From Nakamurella lactea DSM 19367 (lineage in GTDB: Bacteria; Actinomycetota; Actinomycetes; Mycobacteriales; Nakamurellaceae), in NCBI RefSeq assembly GCF_000426645.1, contig NZ_AUFT01000007.1, positions 310,001 through 374,000 of the forward strand: a stretch of DNA of 64,000 nt, written 5' to 3'. The notes beneath the pieces were generated by a model. The model saw only the letters and a list, made by a program, of their open reading frames with translations. It searched no databases and was not told the DNA's origin. Below are positions 1-8,221 of this stretch, piece after piece. Position 1 is the first letter of the stretch. Every line of letters begins with the position of its first letter. The position numbers were made by a program, and so were the translations under genes.

Positions 1-818
1 AGCACCTTCGGCGCGAATCCCTGCGCGACCAGGAACTCCTCGTAGCCGCGCAGCTCGGTGAAGCCCAGGCTGCGGCGGATATCGACCAACTCGCTGTCGA
101 TGCCGCCGATGATCCGGCACACCGCAGGGCTGGCTCCGCTGCCCCACAACAGGAACTTGCCCGGTCCGGCATCGATCGCGCCCAGGTTGCACAGGATCGG
201 CGGCACGTGGTCGATGGCGTTGAAGTTGAGCAGGATGGTTTCCAGCACGTTCTGCACCGGCGACACGGTCGGCCACAGCCGCAGCGCGGTCTCGACAGCG
301 GGGTTGTCCACGCTCGGGATGCCGGCGACCAGGGTGCCGCCCGACTTGCGGGACGCCGTCACCAGACCAGGTGCGCGGACCCGGGTTCCGTACGGCAGGC
401 TGTTCAGTTCGGCCATCGCCAGGTCGACCTCGCGCCCGCTGCCGGCCAGTGCGGCGCCCAGCGCCAGGCAGCCGCCGCCCTCGCCGGCGAAGATCACCTG
501 AGTGCCGTCCTGCGCATGCTCGGCCAGTAGCGCGGCGAAGGTGTCGTGCCCGAAGGCCGGCACGCACACCACGATGATCGCTGAGCGCCTGATCGCCGCC
601 GCCGGATCCCGGTCCGCCCTGGCGGGAGATTCGGTGATGCCCTGCCACGGCGACTTGAGCCGGACCACGCCCGACTCGGCGATGGCATCGACATTGGCCG
701 GGAACTGCGGCAGGTCCGAGACCACCACATCGATCCCGGCCTGGGCGAACTCGTTCGCGCAGGACAGCGCCCCGGCACCGGAGCCGAGAATCAGGACGGT
801 ATCGGGCAGGGTGCTCAT
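1..818 (-). CDS. NAD(P)-dependent opine (octopine/nopaline-type) dehydrogenase, 3' end cut by window edge
   Basis: About 272 residues are visible, reading leftward off the window. The protein opens with a Rossmann nucleotide-binding loop (GSGAGA, residues 12-17). The distal part carries NFNAIDHVPP, which matches the conserved Asn/His segment of the octopine dehydrogenase C-terminal domain. Enzymes of this family reductively condense an amino acid with a 2-oxo acid, or run in reverse as catabolic opine dehydrogenases. The ATG start overlaps the stop of the upstream LLM gene by ATGA, so it is the sixth gene of the 6906-to-1 operon and should be cotranslated with it. The natural substrate cannot be read from the sequence; the Mo-hydroxylase and LLM neighbours suggest catabolism rather than opine synthesis. 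It runs off the edge and shows no internal damage. Confidence 0.85.
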   Translation of the reverse strand, partial: MSTLPDTVLILGSGAGALSCANEFAQAGIDVVVSDLPQFPANVDAIAESGVVRLKSPWQGITESPARADRDPAAAIRRSAIIVVCVPAFGHDTFAALLAEHAQDGTQVIFAGEGGGCLALGAALAGSGREVDLAMAELNSLPYGTRVRAPGLVTASRKSGGTLVAGIPSVDNPAVETALRLWPTVSPVQNVLETILLNFNAIDHVPPILCNLGAIDAGPGKFLLWGSGASPAVCRIIGGIDSELVDIRRSLGFTELRGYEEFLVAQGFAPKV

Positions 819-1831
819 CGGACGATTTCCTTTGCCAGGTCAGTCAGTTGGGTGCGGTAGCCGGCGGCGTCGCTGCCGCCGACGCTGATGATCACTTCGT
901 CGACGCCGCGTTGCTCGAGTTCGGCCAGCCCATCGGCGATCCGGCCGGCCGAGCCGGCCAGCCCGAACGCCTTGGCCATGTCGTCGGTGACCAGGGCGGC
1001 GGCTGCGGCGCGGTCGCCGGACCGCAGCGCCGTTCGGGCAAGGCCGACCTGCTCCGGATCGAGTCCGTACACGGGGATCAGCTCGTCGGCGTAGGCGCCG
1101 GCCGCCATCGTCAGGCAGCGCGGCCGCAGTCCGGCCCAGGCCCGGGTCTCGTCGCCGTCGACCTCGACGTCCAGCATCAGCGCGAGCGAGATCGATCGGC
1201 CGCTCGAGCCGGGATCGCTGGTGCCGTCGGCAATCCCGGCGGCGGCCTGGGCGGCGCCGGCTGCGACCCGGTCGCGGACGAAGTCGATGTGCGCCGCCGA
1301 GATGCCGTGGGTGATGACGCCATCGGCGATCCGGCCGGCGAGTTGCAACATCTTCGGGCCGCGCGCCGCCAGGTACACCGGGCCGTCAGCGGCCGCCCAA
1401 CGCAGTTGCGAGCCCTTGGCGCTGAACGTGTCACCGCTGACCTCGGCCCGGCCGGCGGTCAGCTCGCGGACGATCGCGGTGGCCTCCTCGGTGATCCGCA
1501 GCGGCCGCGGCGACGCGATCCCCAGCTCGCTGGCGAACTCGTACCCGCCGACGCCCAGCCCGAGGATGAACCGATCCGGTCCGATCTCCCGAAGGGTGGC
1601 GGCCAGGCTGGCCAACAGCGTGGGATGACGCAGCAGTGGCGACATCACCGCGGTGCCGAGGGTGAGGCCGTTGGTGGCCGTCATCATCAAGGCCAGCGCG
1701 GCCGCGGCCTCCCGGTGGAAGTAGTGGTCGGCGATCCAGGCGCTCTGGTAGCCGAGATCCTCGATGAGCCGGGCGGTCTCGGCCGCGTCGACGATCGACT
1801 GGGTCGGCCGGACGGTCACTCCGAGTCTCAT
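815..1831 (-). CDS. LLM-class flavin/F420-dependent oxidoreductase
   Basis: This 338-residue protein has the bacterial luciferase-like TIM-barrel pattern: a start of the MRLGVTVRP type, ADHYFHRE near residue 45, the ILGLGVGG segment near residue 100, and a C-terminal GSAGRIADGLAELEQRGVDE segment shared by F420-dependent methylene-H4MPT reductase-like proteins. Such enzymes use F420 or FMN for hydride transfer or monooxygenation. The frame stays open far upstream, but the ATG at 1831 overlaps the stop of the FAD-subunit gene as ATGA and begins a canonical LLM N-terminus, so the longer frame is rejected. It is gene 5 of a six-gene overlapping operon. F420 rather than FMN use is inferred from family and actinobacterial context only; the substrate is unknown. 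Confidence 0.88.
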   Translation of the reverse strand: MRLGVTVRPTQSIVDAAETARLIEDLGYQSAWIADHYFHREAAAALALMMTATNGLTLGTAVMSPLLRHPTLLASLAATLREIGPDRFILGLGVGGYEFASELGIASPRPLRITEEATAIVRELTAGRAEVSGDTFSAKGSQLRWAAADGPVYLAARGPKMLQLAGRIADGVITHGISAAHIDFVRDRVAAGAAQAAAGIADGTSDPGSSGRSISLALMLDVEVDGDETRAWAGLRPRCLTMAAGAYADELIPVYGLDPEQVGLARTALRSGDRAAAAALVTDDMAKAFGLAGSAGRIADGLAELEQRGVDEVIISVGGSDAAGYRTQLTDLAKEIVR

Positions 1832-2715
1832 CGGTGGGTGCTCCTGATCTGTGCTGATGGTGTTGATGGTGTTGACGGCGGAACGTCGCCGAGTACTTCG
1901 CGCAGCAGACCGGCCGCGCAGCGACGGCGGTAGTCCGCCCCGGCCCGCAGGTCGTCGATCGGCCGGATATCCGCGGAGACCGCCGCAGCTGCCTGCGCTG
2001 CAACCTCCGGGGTGCTCGGTGCACCCTCGAGGACGGCCTCGGCCCGACGCAGCCGGACCACGGTGGGGGCGACCGCGCCCATCGCCAGCCGGACCGCGGT
2101 GCGCCGACCGTGTGGATCGAGTTCCCACTGCCAGGCCAGGCTGACCAGCGAGATCGCCTGCGCCCGGCGACCGGCGACCTTGCGCATCCCACCGGCCCCC
2201 GGCGGCGCCGGCAGCCACAGGGATTCGATCCATTCGCCCGCCCGCAGATCCACCCGGCGCGGGCCGAGAAGGAAATCGACCATCGTTACCTGGCGGCGCC
2301 GGTCCCGGCCGCGCAGCTCGACGACGGCGTCGGCGGCCAGCAGGGCTGGCACCGTGTCCGCCGCCGGCGACCCGGTCGCCAGGTTGCCGCCGAGCGTTGC
2401 CCGGTTCCGGATGGTCTCGGCGGCGAACACCGCGATGGCATCCAGGAGCGCGGGGAATCGCCCGTCCAGTCCGGCAGCGATGTCGGTCAGTGATGCGGTC
2501 GCGGCCAGTCGCAGCGCGCCGTTCTCCAGGCGCGTCACCGGATCCCCGTCGAGCCCCGACAGGTCGACGACGGCCGGGACAGACCGGCCGGATCTGCGCT
2601 GAACCAACAGATCTGTGCCGCCGGCCAGCGGGACTGCTTCCGTGCCGGTGGACAGCAGTCGGTCGGCGTCGTCGGCGGTCCGAGCGATGTGCATCGAGGT
2701 GATCGGCGCGGTCAT
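1828..2715 (-). CDS. Molybdenum hydroxylase (xanthine/CO dehydrogenase family) FAD-binding medium subunit
   Basis: This 295-residue protein has both FAD pyrophosphate signatures of the medium subunit: PLAGGTDLLVQ near residue 30 and TLGGNLATGSPAADTVPALL near residue 110. It passes electrons from the 2Fe-2S subunit to FAD and on to NAD+ or another acceptor. Start and stop both overlap neighbouring genes as ATGA, so the three hydroxylase subunits are translationally coupled in the order large, small, medium. The C-terminal CO-dehydrogenase flavoprotein domain is present and of usual length. It sits between the 2Fe-2S subunit and the LLM oxidoreductase. Confidence 0.93.
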   Translation of the reverse strand: MTAPITSMHIARTADDADRLLSTGTEAVPLAGGTDLLVQRRSGRSVPAVVDLSGLDGDPVTRLENGALRLAATASLTDIAAGLDGRFPALLDAIAVFAAETIRNRATLGGNLATGSPAADTVPALLAADAVVELRGRDRRRQVTMVDFLLGPRRVDLRAGEWIESLWLPAPPGAGGMRKVAGRRAQAISLVSLAWQWELDPHGRRTAVRLAMGAVAPTVVRLRRAEAVLEGAPSTPEVAAQAAAAVSADIRPIDDLRAGADYRRRCAAGLLREVLGDVPPSTPSTPSAQIRSTHR

Positions 2716-3266
2716 GATCCACCTGCCCGCTGGCCGTCGGAGTTGGCAGAGCCGACGGCACCGACGGGCCCGTCGCCGTCGCCGTCGCCGTCGTCAGCCG
2801 GCGCGGCGCCCCTGCGCGCAGCCGCGACGTCGCAGACGGCGTCGGTGAATCGCTGATAGCCGGTGCAGCGGCAGAGGTTCCCGCCAAGAGCAGTGGTGAC
2901 GTCGTCCCGCTGCGGCGTCGCATTCCGCTCGAGCAGGGCGGCGCAGGAGGTCAGCACGCCGGGAATGCAGTAACCGCATTGCACGGCATGGTGACGAACG
3001 AATGCAGCCTGCAGATCGCCGTGACCCCGGTCGGCGAGCCCCTCGACGGTGGTGATCTCGTTCCCGGCGACCTGCCCGGTCAGCACCAGACAGGAGCAGG
3101 CGGACCGGCCGTCGATGAGCACGGCGCAGGCGCCGCATTCGCCGACCCCGCAGCCCTCCTTGCTGCCCGTCAGCCCGAGCCGGTCCCGCAGGACATCGAG
3201 CAACCGGGTAGCGGCGAGCTGCGGGTCGCGGGGATCGAAGGGCACCGGCCGGCCGTTCACCCGCAT
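2712..3266 (-). CDS. Molybdenum hydroxylase 2Fe-2S small subunit
   Basis: The 184-residue protein holds the two cluster motifs of the family: the plant-ferredoxin type set CGVGECGAC with a following Cys (residues about 38-60), and the helical-domain set CGYC plus CRCTGY (residues about 97-137). It carries electrons from the molybdopterin active site to the FAD subunit. The last 30 or so residues form an Asp/Gly/Ser-rich tail (DDGDGDGDG) beyond the family domain. Its ATG at 3266 lies 10 bases inside the large-subunit gene and its stop overlaps the FAD-subunit start. Confidence 0.94.
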   Translation of the reverse strand: MRVNGRPVPFDPRDPQLAATRLLDVLRDRLGLTGSKEGCGVGECGACAVLIDGRSACSCLVLTGQVAGNEITTVEGLADRGHGDLQAAFVRHHAVQCGYCIPGVLTSCAALLERNATPQRDDVTTALGGNLCRCTGYQRFTDAVCDVAAARRGAAPADDGDGDGDGPVGAVGSANSDGQRAGGS

Positions 3267-5497
3267 GGCTGCTCCTCGAGCCAGGTGAGCATCCGTTCCG
3301 GGGTCACCGGAAGTCGGTCGGGCAGCACCCCGACGGCGTCGAGGACGGCGGCTGCCAGTGCCGGGGGAGCCGGCACCACGACCACCTCCGACATGCCCTT
3401 GGCGCCGTACGGGCCCGTGTCCTCGTGACCGGAGATCAGCACGGTCTGCATGTGGGGGGCGTCGGCAATGGTCGGCGCCAGGTAATTCTCCAGGTTGGTA
3501 GTCACCGGGACCCCGTCGACCAGTCGGTGCTCCTCCATCACCGCCAGGCCGAGGCCTTGCAGCGCACCACCTTCGGCCTGCCCGATGGTGGCCGCCGGGT
3601 TGATGGCGGTGCCGCAGTCCACGACGGAGAGCAGGTCGGGCACCCGCAGCTCACCGGTGCGGATGTTCACCTCGACCCTGACCACCTGGGTGCAGGCGCC
3701 GTAGACCCGGTGCGGCCCGTAGGTCGCCAGTTGGTCGGCGGGAATCAGCCCGATGTCCTCGGTGGACGGCAGGAAGAACTCGGCCTCGACCGCGGCGCTG
3801 CCCAGCTCCACCAGCTTCTCGCCGGTGCCGGCCGGGTCGGTGGCCAGCGGAAGGCCCAGCCGGGCACAGGTTTCCCGCAGTTCGGCGCAGGCCCGGGTCA
3901 CCGCGCCGCCGCCGGCGTAGGTGGAGCGGGACGCCGCAGTGGGTCCCGACTCGGGGACGAAATCGGTGTCGCCGACCCGCACCTCGATGGCGTCGATCGG
4001 CAGTCCGAGAGCGTCCGCGGCGATCTGTTCGTAGGTGGTCTGGATCGACTGGCCGGTGTGATTGGGTCCGGCCCAGATGGTCACCGCTCCGGTGGCATCG
4101 ATCTCCAACCGGGCCCGGGCGACATCGCCGGTGCCGGAGCCCATGCCGACACCCTTCATCGCGCAGGCCAGGCCGGTGCCGCGCCGCCAGAGCCCGTCGC
4201 CGGCTGCCTGCCAACCCTGCCGGTCGGTCCACAGCGGGTGGGCCGCCGCGGTGCGCAGCGTGGTCTCGACCTGCAGGCTGTCGGTGGTGCGATGCCGGTA
4301 GAGGCTGTGTGGGTCGCCGCCGCGCAACACGTTGCGCAGCCGGATCTCCACCGGGTCGATGCCGAGCTCGGCGGCGGCCTCGGTGAGGGCATTCTCGACG
4401 GCGAAGGCCACCTGCGGAACGCCGTAGCCGCGGAAGGCGCCGTTGTTGGAGTTGTTGCTGTACACCACCGTTCCGGAGAACGACGCCATCGGGAAGCGAT
4501 ACGGGCCGGTGGACATCTCTGCCGACGTCTTGAGCACGTTCGGCCCTGAGGTGATCACCGGTCCGGTGTCGGCGACGGCGATCACCTGGGAGGCGACGAT
4601 CTGTCCGGACCGGTCGAAGCCGATGTCGATCGAGGTGGTGAACGGGTGGCGTTTGGTGCCGGCGGTCATCACCTCCTCGCGGGTCAGGTGCAGGTGTACC
4701 GGCCGCCCGGTGGCGTGGGCCAGCACGGCCAGGTGCACCGGCACCGGATCGTCGTTGCGGGCACCGAACGCACCACCGACCGGGCCGGCGATCATCCGGA
4801 CCGCGGACGTCTCGATGTCCAGTGCCCTGGCGACCTTGCGCTGGTGCAGGCCGGGATTCTGCGACCCGCACCAGATGGTGACCTTCCCGTCCGCCCAGAT
4901 CGCCATCCCGCCCGGGGTTTCCAGCGCCAGGTGTTCCTGGGCGGGCGTGTGAACGGTCCGGCGCAGCACCAGATCGGCGCCGGCAAGTGCTGCCTCGACA
5001 TCGCCGCTGGCAAAGGCGATCCGGCCGGCGATGTTGCCGACGGAGTGCAGCTGGGGGCTGGCCGGATCCAGCGCGGCGTCCGGTCCGTCGACCACCGGCA
5101 GCGGCTCCAGGTCCACCGTCACCATGGCGGCCGCCGCGGCGGCGGTCGCCGCGTCCTCGGCGGCGACCAGCGCGATCGCGTCGCCGACCTGCCGCACCAC
5201 GGTCTTGCAGAGCACCGGTCCGTCGACCTCGCGCGGGCCGAGCGCGTTGACCGGCACATCCGCAGCGGTGAGCACGGCCACCACGCCGGGCAGGGCGGTA
5301 GCAGCGCTGGTGTCCAGCCGCCGGATCTCGGCGTGCGGGACGGTGCTGCGGACCACCACTGCGTGCAGCATGCCGGGCACCCGCCGGTCGGTGACGTACA
5401 CCAGTTCGCCGGTGACGATCTCGGCGCCCTCGACGGCAGGTCGGGACCGTCCCACCCAGTTGCGGGGCGGCGTGCCGGCGGTGTCGGGTGTCGTCAT
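3257..5497 (-). CDS. Molybdenum hydroxylase large subunit (molybdopterin-binding, aldehyde oxidase/xanthine dehydrogenase type)
   Basis: At 746 residues this is a normal-length catalytic subunit. It shows the AFRGYGVPQ segment that contacts the cofactor, GQSIQTTYEQIAADAL, and near the C-terminus GAKGMSEVVVVP, where the Glu aligns with the general-base Glu of the GxGE motif. The family hydroxylates heterocycles or aldehydes, or oxidises CO. The CO-dehydrogenase active-site loop AYRCSFR is absent, so hydroxylation of an organic substrate is more likely. The chosen ATG at 5497 overlaps the stop of the GH63 gene (ATGA); a longer open frame reaching 5959 lies inside that gene and is rejected. No xdhC-type maturation gene is visible in the window. 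Confidence 0.93.
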   Translation of the reverse strand: MTTPDTAGTPPRNWVGRSRPAVEGAEIVTGELVYVTDRRVPGMLHAVVVRSTVPHAEIRRLDTSAATALPGVVAVLTAADVPVNALGPREVDGPVLCKTVVRQVGDAIALVAAEDAATAAAAAAMVTVDLEPLPVVDGPDAALDPASPQLHSVGNIAGRIAFASGDVEAALAGADLVLRRTVHTPAQEHLALETPGGMAIWADGKVTIWCGSQNPGLHQRKVARALDIETSAVRMIAGPVGGAFGARNDDPVPVHLAVLAHATGRPVHLHLTREEVMTAGTKRHPFTTSIDIGFDRSGQIVASQVIAVADTGPVITSGPNVLKTSAEMSTGPYRFPMASFSGTVVYSNNSNNGAFRGYGVPQVAFAVENALTEAAAELGIDPVEIRLRNVLRGGDPHSLYRHRTTDSLQVETTLRTAAAHPLWTDRQGWQAAGDGLWRRGTGLACAMKGVGMGSGTGDVARARLEIDATGAVTIWAGPNHTGQSIQTTYEQIAADALGLPIDAIEVRVGDTDFVPESGPTAASRSTYAGGGAVTRACAELRETCARLGLPLATDPAGTGEKLVELGSAAVEAEFFLPSTEDIGLIPADQLATYGPHRVYGACTQVVRVEVNIRTGELRVPDLLSVVDCGTAINPAATIGQAEGGALQGLGLAVMEEHRLVDGVPVTTNLENYLAPTIADAPHMQTVLISGHEDTGPYGAKGMSEVVVVPAPPALAAAVLDAVGVLPDRLPVTPERMLTWLEEQPCG

Positions 5498-6906
5498 CCC
5501 CGGTCTCCCACCGGGTTTCGTTCGGCGGTGGCGGCGCCGGCGGCGTCCTCGGCCGCCTGCTCCGCGGCAGTCCAGGCGAGGGCAGCGGCGGCGGTCCATG
5601 ACTGCCGGGAGCTGCCCAGCGAACGGCCGGACAGCGGGTGGTAGTACTCGCCGAAGGTCCGGTCGCCGAGCTGGGCGAGGCCGGCGCTGCGCAGGGCGGC
5701 GGCGGCCTCGGTCCGGCCGTGGTGATCCAGACACCAGGTCACCAACCAGCTCACCACCGGCCAGACCGGCCCACGCCAATAGCTCGCTGCCACGAACGCC
5801 GGGCTGTCGGGGGAGGTGGTCGGCGGCTGCGGCAGATGCAGCGACGGGTGGCCGCACCAGCGCGGGCCGAGCAGTTCGGCGACCAGCGCGTCGTAGCCGT
5901 CCTGGCTGGTTCCGCAGATCAGCGGGGCGAAGCCGCCGATGGTCGAGGTGGACAGCCACTCGTCGGCTCGATGGTCGTGATCACGGGCCAGCCCGGTCGC
6001 CGGATCGACGCTGGACTGCACGGCCGACCTGGCCGCGTCCGCCATCGCATCGAGCTCGGCGGCATCGGCGGTCCGCCCGAGCCGCTCACCCAGCCGGGCG
6101 AGCAGCCGGGCCGACAGCGAGTGCAGCGCGGTGAAAAACGTGTCCCCGACCCGGAAATCAATGCTCTCCCGCGCGGCCACGTCGTCGTAACGGACGGCCA
6201 CCAGTTGATCGACCAGCCACACGTAGCGGTCGTAGTCGGCATCCGAGGGACGCTCCGCCGGGTCGGCGACGTGCAGCAGGTCCTGCCGCCGGTACGGCTG
6301 CAGGTCGCCGACCTCGATCCGGGAGTAGGGCCCGTCCCAGCGCGGTGAGTTGTCCATCCCCGACTCCCAGCCGTGGTGGATCTCGACCAGACCGGTGGGA
6401 TGGGTGCCGCGGACGTTCGCCAGCCAGCGGTGCCAGCCGAGCCAGGCGTCGAACGTCTCGGCCAGGAAGGCGTCGAACGCCTCGGCGTCGGCCCCGCCGC
6501 GCCGGTGGGCGGCAGCGCCGATCAGATGAACCGCCAGCCCATGTACAGGCGGTTGACATATTCCAGAGGTCGACACGCCGACCGGGGCGGTCGGTGCAAC
6601 CTCGGTCCGCCAGCGATCCGGACCGGGGAAATAGCCGGGCGCCGACGAGAAGACGATCTGCGGCAGCATCCCGGTCTGCCACTGGCCGGCCAGCAGGCTG
6701 CGCAGCTCGAGCAGCGCCCGATCGATCGAAAGAGATGCCCAGCCAACGGCAACGAAGGCGCTGTCCCACGACCACTGGTGCGGATAGAGCTGCGGCGCAG
6801 CCACCGTGTGGTCGCCCCGGTCGTTGTCGCGCAATACGGCCGCGGCAGCATCCGCCAAGGTTCCAGCGGAGGTGTGCACCCGTACTCCTTGCTCGCGCAG
6901 CGCCAT
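5494..6906 (-). CDS. ggh: Glucosylglycerate hydrolase-like GH63 glycosidase
   Basis: This 470-residue protein resembles, by eye, the mycobacterial glucosylglycerate hydrolase: YPHQWSWDSAFVAVG (residues 41-55), HHGWESGMDNSPRWD (178-191, with the likely catalytic acid Asp185), YWRGPVWPVVSWLVTW, and GEYYHPLSGRSLGSSRQSW, which should hold the general-base Glu. The fold is the (alpha/alpha)6 barrel of MGH1-type proteins. It would hydrolyse glucosylglycerate or mannosylglycerate, compatible solutes that accumulate under nitrogen limitation. There is no signal peptide, so it is cytoplasmic. It is the first gene of the six-gene minus operon and its ATG overlaps a 16-base palindrome. Its position ahead of a molybdenum hydroxylase is unusual, so a different glycoside substrate is possible. 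Confidence 0.85.
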   Translation of the reverse strand: MALREQGVRVHTSAGTLADAAAAVLRDNDRGDHTVAAPQLYPHQWSWDSAFVAVGWASLSIDRALLELRSLLAGQWQTGMLPQIVFSSAPGYFPGPDRWRTEVAPTAPVGVSTSGICQPPVHGLAVHLIGAAAHRRGGADAEAFDAFLAETFDAWLGWHRWLANVRGTHPTGLVEIHHGWESGMDNSPRWDGPYSRIEVGDLQPYRRQDLLHVADPAERPSDADYDRYVWLVDQLVAVRYDDVAARESIDFRVGDTFFTALHSLSARLLARLGERLGRTADAAELDAMADAARSAVQSSVDPATGLARDHDHRADEWLSTSTIGGFAPLICGTSQDGYDALVAELLGPRWCGHPSLHLPQPPTTSPDSPAFVAASYWRGPVWPVVSWLVTWCLDHHGRTEAAAALRSAGLAQLGDRTFGEYYHPLSGRSLGSSRQSWTAAAALAWTAAEQAAEDAAGAATAERNPVGDRG

Positions 6907-6920
6907 TGATTACGTTCAAT
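6905..6920. promoter_or_regulatory. Palindromic candidate operator (ATTGA-N6-TCAAT) at the start of the GH63 operon
   Basis: ATTGATTACGTTCAAT has 5-base perfect arms and overlaps the start codon of the minus-strand GH63 gene. It lies just downstream of that operon's predicted -10 box, so a protein bound there would block transcription. The divergent ROK regulator is the obvious candidate binder. Confidence 0.45.
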
Positions 6921-6925
6921 CGCCG

Positions 6926-6954
6926 AACCTAAAGGGTCTTGTGCTCGGCGTCAA
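6926..6954 (-). promoter_or_regulatory. Sigma70-like promoter of the GH63/Mo-hydroxylase operon
   Basis: On the minus strand a TTGACG -35 box (6949-6954) and a TAGGTT -10 box (6926-6931) are separated by exactly 17 bases. The predicted start is near 6919, about 13 bases before the GH63 start codon. Confidence 0.5.
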
Positions 6955-6984
6955 GGGTGGCAAGATGACCGATGTGGTGACGAG

Positions 6985-8202
6985 GTGGTGACTGAGCCCA
7001 GCGATGCGAGTGTTCGCGACCGGGCCGCGGCGGCGACATCCCCGGCGTCCCACGGTGCCCTGCTGCAGCTGATCCGGGCCCGGTCGGGCGCCACCCGCCA
7101 ACAACTGCTGGCCGCCACCGGGATGTCGCGCACCACGTTGTTCGAGCGGCTGGACGGATTGTTCCAGCACGGCTTGATCTATCAGGCCGGACTGGCACCG
7201 AACGGCGGGTCGAGGTCGGCGCCCGGGCGGCCGTCGGAGATCCTGCGCTGGGACGATCGCGGCCGGGTGGTGCTGGTGCTCGACCTGGGCCAGACGCACG
7301 CCCGGATCTGTGTCACCACGGTGCGTGGGCAGGTGCTGCGGATGCGCGAACTGGCCGTCAGTATCGACGTGGACGCCGAGACCTATCTGGCCCAGGCGCA
7401 CGAGATCGGCCGGATCCTGCTGACCGCCGGCACCGACGAGACGCTGGTCGGTGTCGGGGTCGGCATTCCCGGCCCGGTGAACAGCCGCACTGGCGTCCTC
7501 GGCCGCTCGACCACTATGCCGCAGTGGCAACACTATCCGTTGCTGGAACGCGAGCGGCAGCACTGGAACGTCGACGTGGTGATCGACAACGATGCCAGGG
7601 CCTTCGCCTTCGGTGAGGCGTCGGTGGCCGGCCCGCACGACACGCTGCTGGCGGTGAAGTTCGCGACCGGGATCGGTGCCGGCCTGGTCTCCGCCGGCCA
7701 TCTGCTCGAGGGATCGGACGGCACTGCCGGCGACATCGGCCATGTCCGGCTGTCCGTCGACGGGCCGCCCTGCACCTGCGGGCGGCATGGTTGCCTGGCC
7801 GCCTGGGCCTCCGGTGCTGCGCTGTTGCGCCAGCTCGCGCCGGTCGGGGTTCATCAACTCGACGACATCGTCGCCAGGGTGGCCGCCGGCGATGCCGAGG
7901 TGGTCGCGGCGATCGACCAGGCCGTCGAGCGGCTGGCCGGCGTGCTGGCCCCGGTGGTCGCGGCGGTCAACCCGGACACCCTGGTGTTGGGGGGGAAGCT
8001 GGGCCGGCTGCCACGGGTGGTCGCCGGGTTGGACGCGTTGATCCGCGACGACGTGTCCGAACGGGCCAGGGAACATCTGGTGGTGAGCGTCGGTCGGCTG
8101 GGATCGGACGGCGCGATGGTCGGACTGAGCCAACGCGTGGTGGATCTCGCCTTCGCCCCGGGGGCCATCGACGCCCAGATCGCCGCAGCGCCGGCGTCGT
8201 GA
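6985..8202 (+). CDS. ROK-family transcriptional regulator
   Basis: This 405-residue protein has an N-terminal winged helix (RQQLLAATGMSRTTLFERL, about residues 40-60). A ROK sugar-kinase fold follows: a DLGQTHARI phosphate loop, VGVGIPGPV, and the zinc motif CTCGRHGCLAAWASG near residue 265. NagC/Mlc-like ROK repressors release DNA on binding a sugar or sugar phosphate. It is divergent from the GH63 operon with about 78 bases between, which makes it the likely regulator of that operon. Two in-frame GTG starts (6985, 6988) are nearly equivalent. A downstream FAD oxidoreductase starts 20 bases after its stop and may be cotranscribed. Confidence 0.9.
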   Translation: MVTEPSDASVRDRAAAATSPASHGALLQLIRARSGATRQQLLAATGMSRTTLFERLDGLFQHGLIYQAGLAPNGGSRSAPGRPSEILRWDDRGRVVLVLDLGQTHARICVTTVRGQVLRMRELAVSIDVDAETYLAQAHEIGRILLTAGTDETLVGVGVGIPGPVNSRTGVLGRSTTMPQWQHYPLLERERQHWNVDVVIDNDARAFAFGEASVAGPHDTLLAVKFATGIGAGLVSAGHLLEGSDGTAGDIGHVRLSVDGPPCTCGRHGCLAAWASGAALLRQLAPVGVHQLDDIVARVAAGDAEVVAAIDQAVERLAGVLAPVVAAVNPDTLVLGGKLGRLPRVVAGLDALIRDDVSERAREHLVVSVGRLGSDGAMVGLSQRVVDLAFAPGAIDAQIAAAPAS

Positions 8203-8221
8203 GCCCCGGGGTCCCGTCGCG

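Noticed and set aside
815-2923. A 702-codon minus frame covering the LLM gene and the FAD-subunit region
   Set aside because: Only the part from 1831 down is LLM-like. The upstream half is an arginine/glycine-rich shadow of the FAD-subunit gene, which has clear family motifs in another frame.
3257-5959. A longer start for the Mo-hydroxylase large subunit at 5959
   Set aside because: The extra 154 residues lie antiphase inside the GH63 gene and are arginine-rich nonsense. The ATG at 5497 overlaps the GH63 stop as ATGA and begins the family domain.
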